A stretch of DNA of 64,000 bases from Hyaloscypha bicolor E (taxonomy: Eukaryota; Ascomycota; Leotiomycetes; Helotiales; Hyaloscyphaceae), in the NCBI RefSeq assembly GCF_002865645.1, contig NW_020194620.1, positions 2,239,353 through 2,303,352 of the forward strand, read 5' to 3'. The translations under genes and the position numbers were made by a program. Shown here piece after piece: positions 32,944 to 44,284 of the stretch. A model generated the notes under the pieces. It did no database searches and was not told where the DNA came from. It saw nothing but the letters and a program-made list of their open reading frames with translations. How positions within the stretch are numbered: position 1 is the stretch's first letter; every line of letters begins with the position of its first letter.

Positions 32944-33330
32944 GGCGGTGTAGATTCCTCGGAATCCAGTGCTTCGCCAACATTGGCCGTGTCTTGTGGT
33001 GTGGTTGTCGAATTGCCCTCCAGACTAAGCAACCATTGGGACCATGCGTGAGCGTGCCTCTTGTTATCCGTTATCGTGGGCTGCAAGTTTGGGACCGTAC
33101 TTGACTTCGGGCCCAGCTGTGCTGTCCGGCGGAGAGCCACGGACTAGCAACTTGTGCTGGCGAGAGACATCATGGTGATTGATGCTGATGTCTCCGTCTG
33201 TTGTGGTGTAAGCGCTGATGCTGCAGAGCGGAGCCGTTTGGTGGAGGGGAGACTTGCTCCAGCGAAGGAGAAGCACACCCAGCTCCGTGTATCGTGTCGA
33301 GAGGCAGGACCAGCAGCCGCACGGGACCCT

Positions 33331-33341
33331 GGGGGGGGGGG
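33331..33341 (+). repeat. G11 homopolymer
   Basis: Eleven consecutive G after CCCT, upstream of rim15. Confidence 0.9.
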
Positions 33342-33630
33342 CGCAATGGTTGAAGTCGAGTTGTCGTGAGCGTGGGCGTGCAGCAAAATAGTTTGTCGTC
33401 GAAGGAATTATTATTCAGGACCCTTCAAGTTTCTCGACTGCTTTGCTTGATTTGCCTTTCCGAACACGCGAAGCGACGGGCCACAAAGCGGGGATGAGGT
33501 GGGCTCGCGGTAGAAGCTGGACCAATCACAGGCCCCGCATGCGCCAACGGAAGGTGCAGCGTCCAAACAAGCCCCCAGTCAAGGAGTCACTTCAGTAAGT
33601 CCCGTCAGTCACTTAGGGAACCGGCCACTG

Positions 33631-33700
33631 CACTGCCCACGCTGCCATGCTGCCCATGCTGCCCATGCGCCCACGCTGCCCACGCTGCCCACGCTGTTGC
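33631..33700 (+). repeat. CTGCCCACG/CTGCCCATG minisatellite
   Basis: About seven imperfect copies of a 9-base unit in tandem, with CTGCTGCACTGC-like sequence continuing to about 33760. Read as protein it gives repeating Trp/Ala/His, with no sign of being coding. Confidence 0.8.
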
Positions 33701-36700
33701 CCTCCTGGCGGGAGCCACTGACGATGCCAGCTGCGTGCTGCACTGCTGCACTGCTGCAATTGTTTTGGGATGGCGCTGACGAGGCGCGAGAGATTCAAGG
33801 AACGAACCAGCGCTGCCTGCCTGCCTGCACAAATTGACTTGGCCGAGAGCATGATGGAGCACAATAATAATCAACCTTCGCAGCCGCAGCTCTCCTGGCC
33901 AGTGGTACTCGGGTATGCTCCCGCTTCTGCTCTCATACTTTCTTCCTTCCTCCCCTTCCTCCCTTCCTCCCTTCTCTCTCCCTCCACCCACACCAGCGGC
34001 ATCACTGCCGGTGGGAATAAAGAGCACATGTGCCCATCTTGTGTGCCAGTCAATTCAGATTTGCAGATGTCTTGGCACCTTGCGCGTCTACGTTTTGCAA
34101 GGCTGCATTGTGGTTTCTGCCTCTGCCGCCCTTTTCCCAAACAGACACCAAGTCTTGCCTAGCGACACTGGAGCTCTCTGACCAATGTAGCGTGTTGGAT
34201 CGGATCATTTCTGGATCACCCGCGATGGAACGATTTGCGCGTCATTAGAGCCCTAGCCATCAGCTGCAGGGTGATCAAGCCAATTACCCAGATTAGGCCT
34301 TCGCGGATGCTTATCCATCGTCAACTCAACACTTCATTTGTAACGCCAGAGCTGTGTGTCGGGGCAGAAATGCTGTCTTGACTCTGGATGCACGGCGGCG
34401 GCATATCTCAATATCTGGAATGCATACCTTACTTGGATGCATCCACGCATCAGACGGGGATGGGGGGGTCTGGTAGTCAGATGTATCGAGATCTGAGGCG
34501 CGCTGCTGGATTCGGACCATCTTGCCCTTCCGATGCACCAGGATGCCAGATTGGTGTGCCGTCAGCCGTGCTGGTGCTGCTGCTGGTGCTGGTGCTGTTG
34601 ACAAACCCTCGCCGCCGCTGCAGCTGCAGATGTGTTCCTCGAAGGTTCTTTCTGTGCAACCAAGGCCTGCCCTGTTGCACTGCGCCGAGGCTGGCGAATG
34701 AAGAAATTTGCCACCCGACCCTGTGACCGAAGCAACCGGAGCCCGAGGAGGTAACCCCCTGGCATATAACTTTGGCATGCACCACACAGAGAAACAAAAG
34801 CCAGCTACCCTCTCCGTATCCCACACACCACCATCCATACCTGCGGAAGCAATCCCTCCTCACACCGCTTTCCTCGACCTATCGCAATCCGTCCACCCCA
34901 GCCAAAGCTCTCTCTCGCAACAGTTCAACCCAGCACCTACATGACGACCCCTCCACCGTGACCTCGACCTCTAAGCAGTCCTCACAGCTCCTTCTCTCAC
35001 TGGGTAGAGATCACCACACTCACCTCCTCGCCTGCAAGCACGTTCAAGGTACCGTCAACATCCACCCAGCACCCAGCACCCAGCACCCGTCCCACCAAAA
35101 CCTGCCGTCCGTCTCACCCCAAATCGCAACCACTCACGAGCATGCATGCGGCCAGCCCAATTCTCCGCGTGCCAGTCACCAGGCCGGAAAACGGGTCATC
35201 GTATCGGGCTCTCCTCCTGTGCGTTAGCACCCCCAAGCTGCTGTCTCCAAGAAATGCCATACAGCGCTCCCCTTCTGCTCATGGTGGGGCCACCCGCATG
35301 CTCAAACGGGCGACTTTACTTTTCCATCACTCTCCCACCCCAAGACAGACATCGACAAATGATGCATCACACGACAATCGATCGCCCTAAGCCCCTTGGA
35401 AGCTAACCCTCTTCCCCTCCCTGCCTTCCAAAATCGCTCGAGATGTCTCAGCCTAGCATCTATCTGCGCTAAACGAGTCATTGACCTATCCGGGGAAGCA
35501 GAATCTCCAACCCGGAATGTGGGGTTTTTCCAGCTAAAACTTCTGAACTCCGTTTGAAGAGGGGAAGGGCTTCAAACGCGCGCCAGTTGGTGGTCTTATG
35601 GCCGGACTGAAGCCTGCACGTGACCCTTGCAGTGGTCATGGCAATTGGTAATGGAGTTCACTGCATTAGTTATGCACGAGCTCAAAATAATACTTCTCGC
35701 ACTCGGAGGCTTCCCTCAAGCGTGTTAGGTTGTGCTAGGTCGGGAGGATTCGAAGGAATTGTGGGGATGACCAGATGTTGCGCTGGCACTGTTTCGGATC
35801 TAAATCTGGATCTCACTTCCTCTCGTTGTCTTTCTCTCCCTCGCCTCATCATCCCGTCAACTGCCGTTGCTTCCTTTGCATACACAAACTAAGTACACAC
35901 ACACATCTTTTAGCGTTTGTTTTGCACGTCTCAATGTGGAGAACTGACGCAAAAGTTGCGCGGTCTCACTCACTCGTAACCTACTCAGACGCACCTCAAG
36001 TTTTTGAGAAGCCAATGACGAATTTTCTCACTACTCCTTACTCCTTATACACAAGCACTCAAAGTTTCCAGAGAGAGGATGAGTGGGTATCGCGCGTGTT
36101 GAGACGAATATGCTGACGAGGTGTCAGGATATTTCGGATGCAGTTTATCTTGACTTTGACCCGTATTGAGAGATGAGACTATCAAGCGATACAAAACCAC
36201 GTTATTTTGGGGGTCACGGCCACACTTACGCCATTTGACAGCATTTATGATTCATTGAGAGTGGTTGCACGAAGATTACAATTCAATATAGCTGTCAAGG
36301 TGAGAAGCTAGTGCTCACAGGGCTCTTAATATGAATAAAAGTATGAGTAACGCAGGTCGGCTGACTACAAGAGTTCTCTGATCACTCAATAAATGGTCCT
36401 CACATGACAAAGGGAGTTAAGCAATCTTCGAATGGCTCTCTGGTCATCGAATCTCGACATCAGGTTGGATGCCAAAGCCTAATCACGTGATTATTTCTGA
36501 ACTCTCTTATCAACTCCGACTCTCGGAGCGAGAGTGTCTTTTATCACTGTTTCAAGTACTGCACACCATAGTTCAAACCTGCACTCAGATCCCAGAAGTA
36601 TTTCCATTTCAAGCACAAGCTCGAGTAAAGGTCACGTGTACGCCAAGCTTCGTTGCAGATCGCACCCGAAGATCTCCGCCTTGTGTTGCATGTCGCACAG

Positions 36701-37502
36701 CCCCCAGCTATCTATTCCAGTGACCAATTGCACTTCCTTCTTGATCCTTTGTTGCATATCGGCATTTAGAAGCTGACTGGATCTGCAAAGTACCATCCCT
36801 GCCGTATATTATTCCCCTCTACAAGCTCTCCTTGCCACCAATGTAGTTACGATATACCTGGCATTCGCACCGAAGCTACAAAGGAGAGGAGTTTGGAAGG
36901 CGTTATAGAGAGCGATCATTGCTAAATTATTTAAGCCGTCTTCAATAACCCCCTGCTCTTGTACGGGGTCTTCTTTAATAGCGAGCTCTATCACAAGTTC
37001 GACAAGAGAAAGGGGGTTGACAGTCGCTCGAGTGATGCTGGGACGACTTCGTAGCTAGCGGGACAATATTCGGGAGAAGCTCAGACGGCAGGATTTCTGT
37101 GTCATCTGGGCAATTTACAGATCATCCAGTTTCTGTCAATGTAGACTTCCTCGATAGCAAGAAGTGGTCAACACGCGGATGTTTCCACGAACATGAAGGA
37201 CGCTGACAGCAAGTGGGATATGCATAGGCCAGTGCTCAGACCAACAGGATCCTGTGCCGTCTGAGAAGCTTTTTGTATCGTCCGGTCAGCCGACTATAAA
37301 GGATGTGTGAGAATGTGAACATAGCGAAATAGGAAGTGGAGACTCCTATAGTCGTGAAGCGAGAAGTCTCGCTAGGTGTGAAGATATTGTCTTGAGGATC
37401 TAAGACTTCAATGTTCTCTTGGTCTCCTTTGACTAGCTGCGCAGCACGACTCCTCATCTATTCGACCAGTCTTCTCAAGCTTCTAACTTCCACATGTCAC
37501 GA

Positions 37503-38561
37503 TTACAAAAACTCTTTGAAATGATGCGCAAAGATCTCCGGCCTGTTGTAATGGCCAGCATAATCCTATCCACCGTGAGCATTCCCTCCTCAAACTATCC
37601 CTAAGTATCAACTCACCAACACATATTTAAATCTCACCAACTCCTCTCTATCAACCTCAGCATATACAATCTCCTCGCCCTTATTCTCCTTACCTGCCCC
37701 ATCAGCAAGCACCACCCCCCACGGCCCCACAATCGTCGCCCCCCTCTTCTCCCTCTCTTTCTCCAGAAACCCTCTCGCCTCCTCATTCACACCATAAGCC
37801 AGGACAGCACCCTCATCCACCACCGCCACCGAATTAATCACAAAACATCCCAACGAGCTAGCTAAAGCCTTCGTATATAACAAACTCGCATCCCTCACAC
37901 TCCCCCCAGGCGTAAAATGGCTTGGCCAGGACGCAACATGCACAACTGGATACTCCAACCCAACACAGTACTGCGCAAGGGGATTCCCGTTCTCACCGCA
38001 TATCAGGCTGCTTACGCAGCCAAACTCCGTTACCATCGAACACTTAGACCCAGTTGTCCCAGGGGCGTGAATCACCCTCTCCCCTTTCGTAGGAACGAAT
38101 TTCTGATGCTTATGCAGCAGTTCACCATCACGTCCAAAGAAAAGCTGCGTATTCCACAACGTCCCCGTCGTCCCTCCCCTCTTCTCATTGACCCCCACCA
38201 CCGCATAAATCCCCGCTTCTGCACAAGCAGCTCCGATCGCCTCGGTTTCCGGACCAGGCACTTCGACCGCTTCGGCGAACAGTCTGGTGAAGAGAGAGGT
38301 TGCGGGGTCCGTGGCGAGAGGTAGGAGCTCCACCCAGCCTGGATATCCTGCGATGAAGGTCTCCGGGAAGCCGATGATGTCTGCTTTGTTTTTCCCTGCT
38401 TCGAGAATTAGGGAGAGGACTTTTTCGGTGGTGGATTTCTTGTTGAGGAAGATGGGGGAGGCTTGAACGGCTGCGAGTTTGAGGAGTCTTTTCTTCGTTT
38501 GCGGAGGGGTGGGGGTGGGCATCTTGAAGTTGTGGGTGTTTTGGCTTGGATGGGGCGGCAC
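37503..38561 (-). CDS. Nitrilase-family C-N hydrolase, two exons
   Basis: Exon 1 is 37617-38561; a hidden last exon 37503-37565 follows a 51-base intron (donor GTGAGT at 37616). The apparent stop after KYVLVS lies inside this intron. Joining gives KYVL-DYAGHYNRPEIFAHHF, the C-terminal motif of nitrilase and cyanide-hydratase proteins, and a product of 335 residues. The catalytic Glu (E67 in FPETFIAGYPGW), Lys (K154 in HKHQKFVPT) and Cys (C188 in LICGENGNP) are all present, so it should be active. Such enzymes hydrolyse nitriles to acids and ammonia, or amides in some members; the exact substrate cannot be read from sequence. The start could be M1 or M14 (MPTPTPPQTKKRL), since the first 13 residues are poorly conserved in composition. 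No signal peptide is seen, so the cytosol is the likely site. Confidence 0.9.
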
Positions 38562-39642
38562 TGGTTTTGACTTGAGAGGTTCACACTCCCTAGGATTTGC
38601 TACGCCCTTGGGTGCACAAAAGGCGCACTTGGATAATACAGGTAAGCTCGGGATAACTCTACCCCGAAGCCACTGGTAGTGGAAAGAGTTTCTTACATAG
38701 GCAGGTAAAATGTTTGTCTTTCATCCCCTTCATAGGAACTTTGCAAGGGTCCCAATTTCGGGAGGTGTACGTTCGAGGTACCGCAAGTGTGTCCACGACA
38801 GATCACCAAGTGAAGACTGGCGAGACTTAATATCTCCTTAATATTCACAAAAGCGATTTTACAATATGAATCTTAATTGTATTCAGTTTACTCTGTGCTT
38901 TTCTTTCCTTTGATGAATCGTATTGATATCTATACCCTTGACCAGTACAATGCCCCTGGCGACGTAACTACACCAGGTGGCACAGTTTCTAAACTTTCCT
39001 TCCCTCTCTCTCTCTCTCTATTTCTCTATTTCCCATTCCGTACGGGGAGATGACCAGCGGCAATTGCTCGTACTCTGCGCTGGAAGAGTAGTGCTTTTAC
39101 CAAAAGTCTAACCCGTAACTCAAATTAACATTTCCGCTGCAGCTCTAGAACTTTTCGAAATTGCGAGGCTTCTATCATTCCTGGATTTGTTTCTGTACAG
39201 TCTATTGGAAGAACACAGCATTCTTGGCTCCTTGCTTGATTATGGTGGTCTCGGCTGATGGATATATGTGCTGTACGTTAGATGCGCCTATTTCGGGATT
39301 TGCTGAATGGCCTTCGAAATGGACAACCCCATGCTGTTGTTTCACCGAAGAATTCGTCACCGAATCCTCCATTTAGCGAGCCACTCCAGTGCCGATTCGG
39401 AGTTCGCTTGTACCTGGTGCCCTGAACATTATCCGCCAGAGCCTGTTGCGGCACAGCCAGGCTCAGAGCATGCCAAGAACCAACAACCAACATCGACTGC
39501 GCCTCCCCACAATCTACCACATAAGTCAATCACCAGCTCTACCTCTTCTTCTTCTTCTTCTTCTTCTTCTTCTTCTTCTTCTTCGTGGTCTCGAACATCG
39601 ATTCCCTGATTACTGATAGACACCTTTTCACAGCTCTCGATC
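38562..39642. promoter_or_regulatory. Divergent region between nitrilase and membrane-protein genes
   Basis: About 1.1 kb upstream of both a minus-strand and a plus-strand gene. It contains a CT-rich run (39000-39030) and a (CTT)13 microsatellite just 59 bases before the ATG at 39643. The frames at 39307-39609 and 39429-39734 run through the microsatellite and are not credible as genes. Confidence 0.4.
39545..39584 (+). repeat. (CTT)13 microsatellite
   Basis: Forty bases of CTT in tandem in the probable 5' leader of the gene at 39643. Confidence 0.9.
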
Positions 39643-41048
39643 ATGGCTTCCCTTCTCATCACACGTGGTCTCCACTCTCTGATCGCCTCTCGAGACAGCA
39701 CCCCACATGAGAGCGTCGCCTGGAATGCAATCACCAGACGAGATTCCGAGAAACATCAGGTCTTGTCTACGGTATTGCTCTTTGTATGGGTTGTGATCAA
39801 CATCGCACTCTTCGTACCGGTGTTTTTCATCGTGAGTAATTTCCACAAACTACAACACGCGTCTCGAATCTCGACCACGTTAACTCACAATTTTACAGCT
39901 CGTGTATACACTCACTAGGCTCTACCCAACGCTTGCAATCGTTGAGGACGCTGATTCCCCTCCTGACTATGAGCTTGTCTCCGGGAAGGAAGTTGATATC
40001 GATGAGGATGGGAAGGTCGACGCGGGCAGCAATTCGAAAGACACGACCATCGAGACCGACAATTCACTTGATGGAAAAGGATCCTCAGTAACGCTCATGC
40101 CAGACGAGACAGCAGGTATCCCTTCTACCCCGTCTCAACCAGTAACCTCCGGGCTCCTCGCCACTCTCCGCCTCCTCCGCGCAAGTGGCGGTGGTCTCTT
40201 CAAAGCCTTCAGATGGCAGTTCCTGTCCAACTGCGTCGTAGTTATGGTTTTTGCTTGCCTCAGCTCAGTCCCGTACTTGCCATATCTCGCCTCCTCCATC
40301 ATCGCCTCTCTCGCAGCAACCAAGGTCGAGACAGCATGGACCCACGCCGCCGTGTCCACGCAGCGGGATGGACGCCTCTGGAAAAAGTTACCCAGCTACC
40401 TTGCGATCTTCAAGGCCACAGCTATCCCTCTTGTCGCCGAGGCTGTAGTAATAGAGATCATCAACGCCGTCGCGTTTCTGCCTCTTGGTCCAAGGACGGG
40501 CAGTTTTGACTCTCTGGGCGTCATCCCCCGGTTCGCTCACAACGAGAGCCTCCTGAGGCTCTCTGTGGTCATGGTGCTCTTCTTCACGCTATACACCTTC
40601 CTCCTGGTCCCGACAGAAGTCATCTTGACCCGGACACGGGCCAGCAGTATGAGCACCCCTTCCCTTGTCCAAAGAAATTTCTCCCGAGCAGTTTTGTTCT
40701 CATTTCCGCTCAAGACAAAACTCAAACGCTCATGCTTCTACTCACTATTTTTCGTACGAGCAAAGTGCGAAAGCTGACCAAAACTTTTCTCTAGTGCTCC
40801 CTGATGATGCTAGCACACTGGTTCCGCTTGATTCGTCGATCCGGTCACAGAAGGCGGAGCAGATGGGCTTCATGTCATGGATCCACGCATGGCGGACGTT
40901 CTCTCGCGCATCTTGGGTCAGGATCGTCAAGATCTACGCTAAGATCTTCGCCACTACGATCCTAGTTGAGTTCGCTGTTTCCGGGCTCATTATTGCGCAA
41001 GCTCTGCTTTACTCAGTCGTGATGCAGCCAAAAACGGCTGCTCATTAG
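39643..41048 (+). CDS. Integral membrane protein of the group labelled 'ubiquitin carrier protein' in fungi
   Basis: Exons 39643-39831, 39899-40646 and 40795-41048 give 396 residues starting MASLLITRGLHSLIASRDST. Introns are 67 bases (GTGAGT donor) and 148 bases (GTATGA donor, GCTGAC branch site, CTAG acceptor). The second join reads TRTRAS-M-LPDDASTLVPLD, the position where relatives continue with the same acidic LP-D/E segment. Five or six membrane segments are visible: LLFVWVVINIALFVPVFFI, NCVVVMVFACLSSVPYLPYL, IPLVAEAVVIEIINAVAFL, LSVVMVLFFTLYTFLLVP and TILVEFAVSGLIIAQALLY. An acidic loop follows the first. There is no Cys of a ubiquitin-conjugating fold, so the traditional label is a misnomer; it is a polytopic membrane protein of unknown role. 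Without the second intron the frame would stop at CES near 40777. Confidence 0.82.
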
Positions 41049-41796
41049 AGTGTTGTGGGATTGTTGACACTGAAGCTATTTGGATTAGGTTGGTCAAGCT
41101 TTCTGCAAGATAGCAGGTGTGGTGGCTCTGAGAAAATATAGATAGGGTGTTTGGGTGTTTATCCTCACTGGATCCGCTAGAAATAGGGGGGACAAGTGTC
41201 CCCAAAATACCCACGTGCAATCCGTTCCTTCGAAATCAATGGTTTTCATCCATCAGTACGCCGAGGGAGCTAGCTACGTTCGCACGTCTTGCATACTGTT
41301 GAAACTGTTTCCAGACAGCATAGCGGCAGGTATCAACATATTGCACCAGCTTTAGATACTCTACATGGTAGTAACTAGTTCCAAAAACTTCTCCTGCTTC
41401 CTCCACCCTCACTTCTTGTGTTGATACAAAACGGAAACAGAAACGGTCTTCCATCACGTATGGTCCCTGCGTAATACAGGAAGAGGCATCAATGAGGTGT
41501 CAAAGGTAAGTGCCTACGACGCCGCCCGTCTCATGGCGCGATGATACACAATCGATCTTAACGCACTATCGATCCTAACGATCACATCATTCCATGAGCC
41601 TTGGTCAAAGCCTTCTGGGATGGCTTGCACGCGCGGCAAAGCACAATTTGAAGTGTTGCTGTTTCTCGCCTCCATGTCTTGTCAAGGCCAGGGATTAAAG
41701 CCTGCTTGGGTGCGAGTTGCTCAGCAATGGAGACTTAGATTGTGTGTTGATTGAAGGAAGTAAGAATTCGTCTGCGGAAAGAGGGCAGACGTTGGA

Positions 41797-42378
41797 CTAC
41801 TGGAGGCAATTCGAGGTAGGAGCGAGCGCGACTGGCTGCTTGAAGGTTCGGAAGCAGGGACTGCTGGAGCAAGTTGCGCTGGAACGCTTGTGGGATGTGC
41901 TTCGAATTGTGAGGGGAGGTGTTTCCGTGGAACAGGCTTTCGCAGAACATCTTCTTGCAGCTAAGGTTGCGTGCTGATCCAGGGGAGGAAGGAAGAGAGT
42001 CGACGGAGACGCGATGGTCTTGGAGGAGTATGAGCAGAGGGCATGTTGGCTTGTTGAGGGACTCCCTCCTTGTGCTCTTTGTCTAAAAAGAAGAAAAGTC
42101 AATAGCTTGTGGTGTGATTGGGTGCAATTTCTGTGCTCTACTCCGCTGTTGATTCCATCTCCAAGGGCTGAAAAGAAGTCTAGTGAGGCTTTAATCTCTG
42201 TAGGATGAAGAGCGCGAGGTAGGTGCGTGAGGAGAGACGGTAGACTTTGCCAATATGCTGCAGCTCCACCTTGAAAACCTTTGGCAATGAAGTTTTGGAG
42301 CTTCAATACAGCGGAGGTGGTATTGAGTTCGTGGTGCCTGGAGAATTCAGGATGGTCTTTGTATCTCGCGTAAAGCAT
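41797..42378 (-). pseudogene. Possible coding fragment with helical-repeat character
   Basis: A 193-codon minus frame. Only its first 80 residues look protein-like (HHELNTTSAVLKLQNFIAKG, then AYWQSLPSLLTHLPRALHPT), reminiscent of an alpha-helical repeat protein. After residue about 85 the composition becomes Ser/Thr/Cys-rich and unlikely. It may be one exon or a relic. No family is assigned with confidence. Confidence 0.25.
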
Positions 42379-42993
42379 GGGAGAAGGCAGAGAATATCGA
42401 GCTTCAAGGGTAGAGTCAGTTTGAGGTCAAGATCAAAACTCGAGGGGGGGGTTGAGGCGTACCCGTGGGATGAGAGTGAGAGCGATATTCTCGCAGTTTG
42501 AAGTGGCTGTTCCTTCATAGAGTTGTCGATAGCTTGACCAGGGACGAGGATAGACTTTAGTGAAAGAAGCTAATCAATCTAGTGTATCAGGAGCGACATT
42601 ATTGAAGGACATTGGAAGCTAGAGGTTGCTTCGTAGTTCTTTTGAGCATTCTCGCTAGTGGACCATGAGCTCAGTTCTCCACCTCCATAGAAGTCAATCT
42701 CGTAGCGCCAAAAAGCTGGATATACTATTAGGAATGTTTTTAGCTTTTTTGCTCTCTCTCTCTCTCTCTCGTTCTCAATTTGAGGTGGAAAAACTGGGAG
42801 TGTAAATGAAGGGAAAGGGAAAGAGAGTCGGGGAGGAAGACTAACCTCAGAAAGCTAATCAAACAGTCAATTTGTGCCTCCATGAAACAGAATTTGACTT
42901 ATTCTTGACCTGCTTGCTGAATTTGACGTTGGCTCTGATCTGCAAGGCGTCTTAGACTGAGTGAGGAAAAGAGCAAGAGCCTTCTTGCCACCC

Positions 42994-44284
42994 TTAGGTG
43001 TCTTCCAGGTTCTCGCTACTGCCTTCACTACCGGCGTCGTAACCATCCTTCTGACCCATGCCAGCCAGCTTGAAACCAATGGTCTGAACCTTGTCACCGT
43101 CCTGCTGAGGCCAGCGCTTCATCTTGCTATCCAAGCGGGGCTTGAATAGCTTGTACAAGGCGCGTTCCGAAGACCAAGACCTGGGCATCCCCCTATCCCG
43201 GGTACAGTCCCTCACCCAAACGTAGGTAACGCGTTGTAAGATGTCGGTAAGTTCTGCTGGTCTAAGGTACGTGCTACTCCTGTCCGCAAGGGAGCCCCCT
43301 GTGGCGGCTCCAGCCACAATAGACAGGGATCGGTCCAACAGCTGGTATCAAGGAATAAGGAATATGAGCTGGAAGGTGGGCTTGAGGCTGGACCATCGGA
43401 AAGAGTTGGAAATAGGCAAATGCTTAAGAGCCAAGATGTTAGTTAGTTGGTGGAACGACATTTCCCGACTCCTTGCTTACCATTGCTCAGTTGCTCAATG
43501 GAATATGGATGGATCTGCCATATTTGTTGAGATGTGCTAATTCCTGACAGAGTGTCTGTTGCCGCCGTTCAAGGCGAGTCCAATCATCTCTGTCACAATC
43601 CCCACTTGTCCAGATATTAGCATCGCTAGAGATGCTGCCTGTGAAACCCTCAACAGTTGAACTCCTCCTTGCTGAGGGAACGGAGCAGGAGAACCGCCAT
43701 CTGGGCACTCTTGTTGCTCCATGGGTTGCCCAGGTGGAGGATCCATGCCCTGGTTCTGGGGCCGTATTGTGGAATTGTGGACAGTAGGTAATGATACATG
43801 GCCGCTCTTAGTTGGTGGAGTGATTTTTGTAGTCCAAAGTGGCAATCTTGTTGTCGGGCTCCTGGAACAGACTCTGTGATATCAAAAGAAGCACGAATCC
43901 CAATGGAACAAAGGTCACCATGGCTCTTCTTTCATAGGGTGACTTTGGCAAACCGGTCCTGTGCCCGACTTAACATGTCATCAAGATTCTGCTTTGGCTC
44001 TTGAAAGACCTCACCAACCTTCTCCTTATATTTTTGAAGCATCTCGTCGAGGTTCTTGGAAGGCTCCGAGTGTTGGATGAACGATCTCAGTAGAACTTGC
44101 AAAGAGGGCGACACTCACTGCCTAGCCTTCTGCAATGACAGATGCATCTCCTCGCATGACCCCGCAAGCAACTAACAGTGGATTCCGCAGGTAGTCGTTC
44201 CTGATGCGGTCTCGTGGCGCCAACGGGTAGGAAGGCATTTGAGGTTTGACAGGACAATGGGTCCCGCCATAATGAGGTTGGCAC
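42994..44284 (-). pseudogene. Unresolved minus-strand gene or relic with tandem amphipathic helices
   Basis: Several minus frames follow one another in different phases: PLAPRDRIRNDYLRN near 44190-44230; a segment at 43935-44070 with two successive copies of an EP-x-x-NLD-x-ML unit; a hydrophobic MVTFVPLGFVLLLISQSLF at about 43865-43923; a Pro/Gln-rich part at 43690-43800; and a Lys/Arg-rich end at 42994-43338 (RWPQQDGDKVQTIGFKLAGM). Together they could be the exons of one gene of about 300 residues with one membrane span, but no consistent set of splice sites emerges by eye. The frame at 43932 lacks its own ATG. Either unresolved introns or decay. Confidence 0.25.

Larger units (their letters stand above)
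32944..37502. other. Long stretch upstream of rim15, simple repeats, no convincing gene
   Basis: About 4.5 kb between rim15 and the nitrilase gene. It holds a G11 run (33331-33341), a CTGCCCACG/CTGCCCATG minisatellite (33631-33700), pyrimidine-rich tracts and many Ser/Pro/His-coding short frames typical of untranslated, low-complexity DNA. Part is probably the long 5' leader and promoter of rim15 and could contain its missing first exon. No RNA gene or mobile element is recognised. Confidence 0.45.

Noticed and set aside
33700..33760. Possible CRISPR-like or satellite array from CTGCTGCACTGC words
   Set aside because: Repeats are short, contiguous and imperfect, without spacers; CRISPR is not expected in a fungal nuclear genome.
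33605..34027. 140-codon minus frame with Trp-Ala-Ala and His-Gly-Gln repeats
   Set aside because: Created by the 9-base minisatellite; low complexity only.
39307..39734. Frames on both strands with poly-Ser or poly-Glu runs
   Set aside because: Produced by the (CTT)13 microsatellite; no other coding signal.
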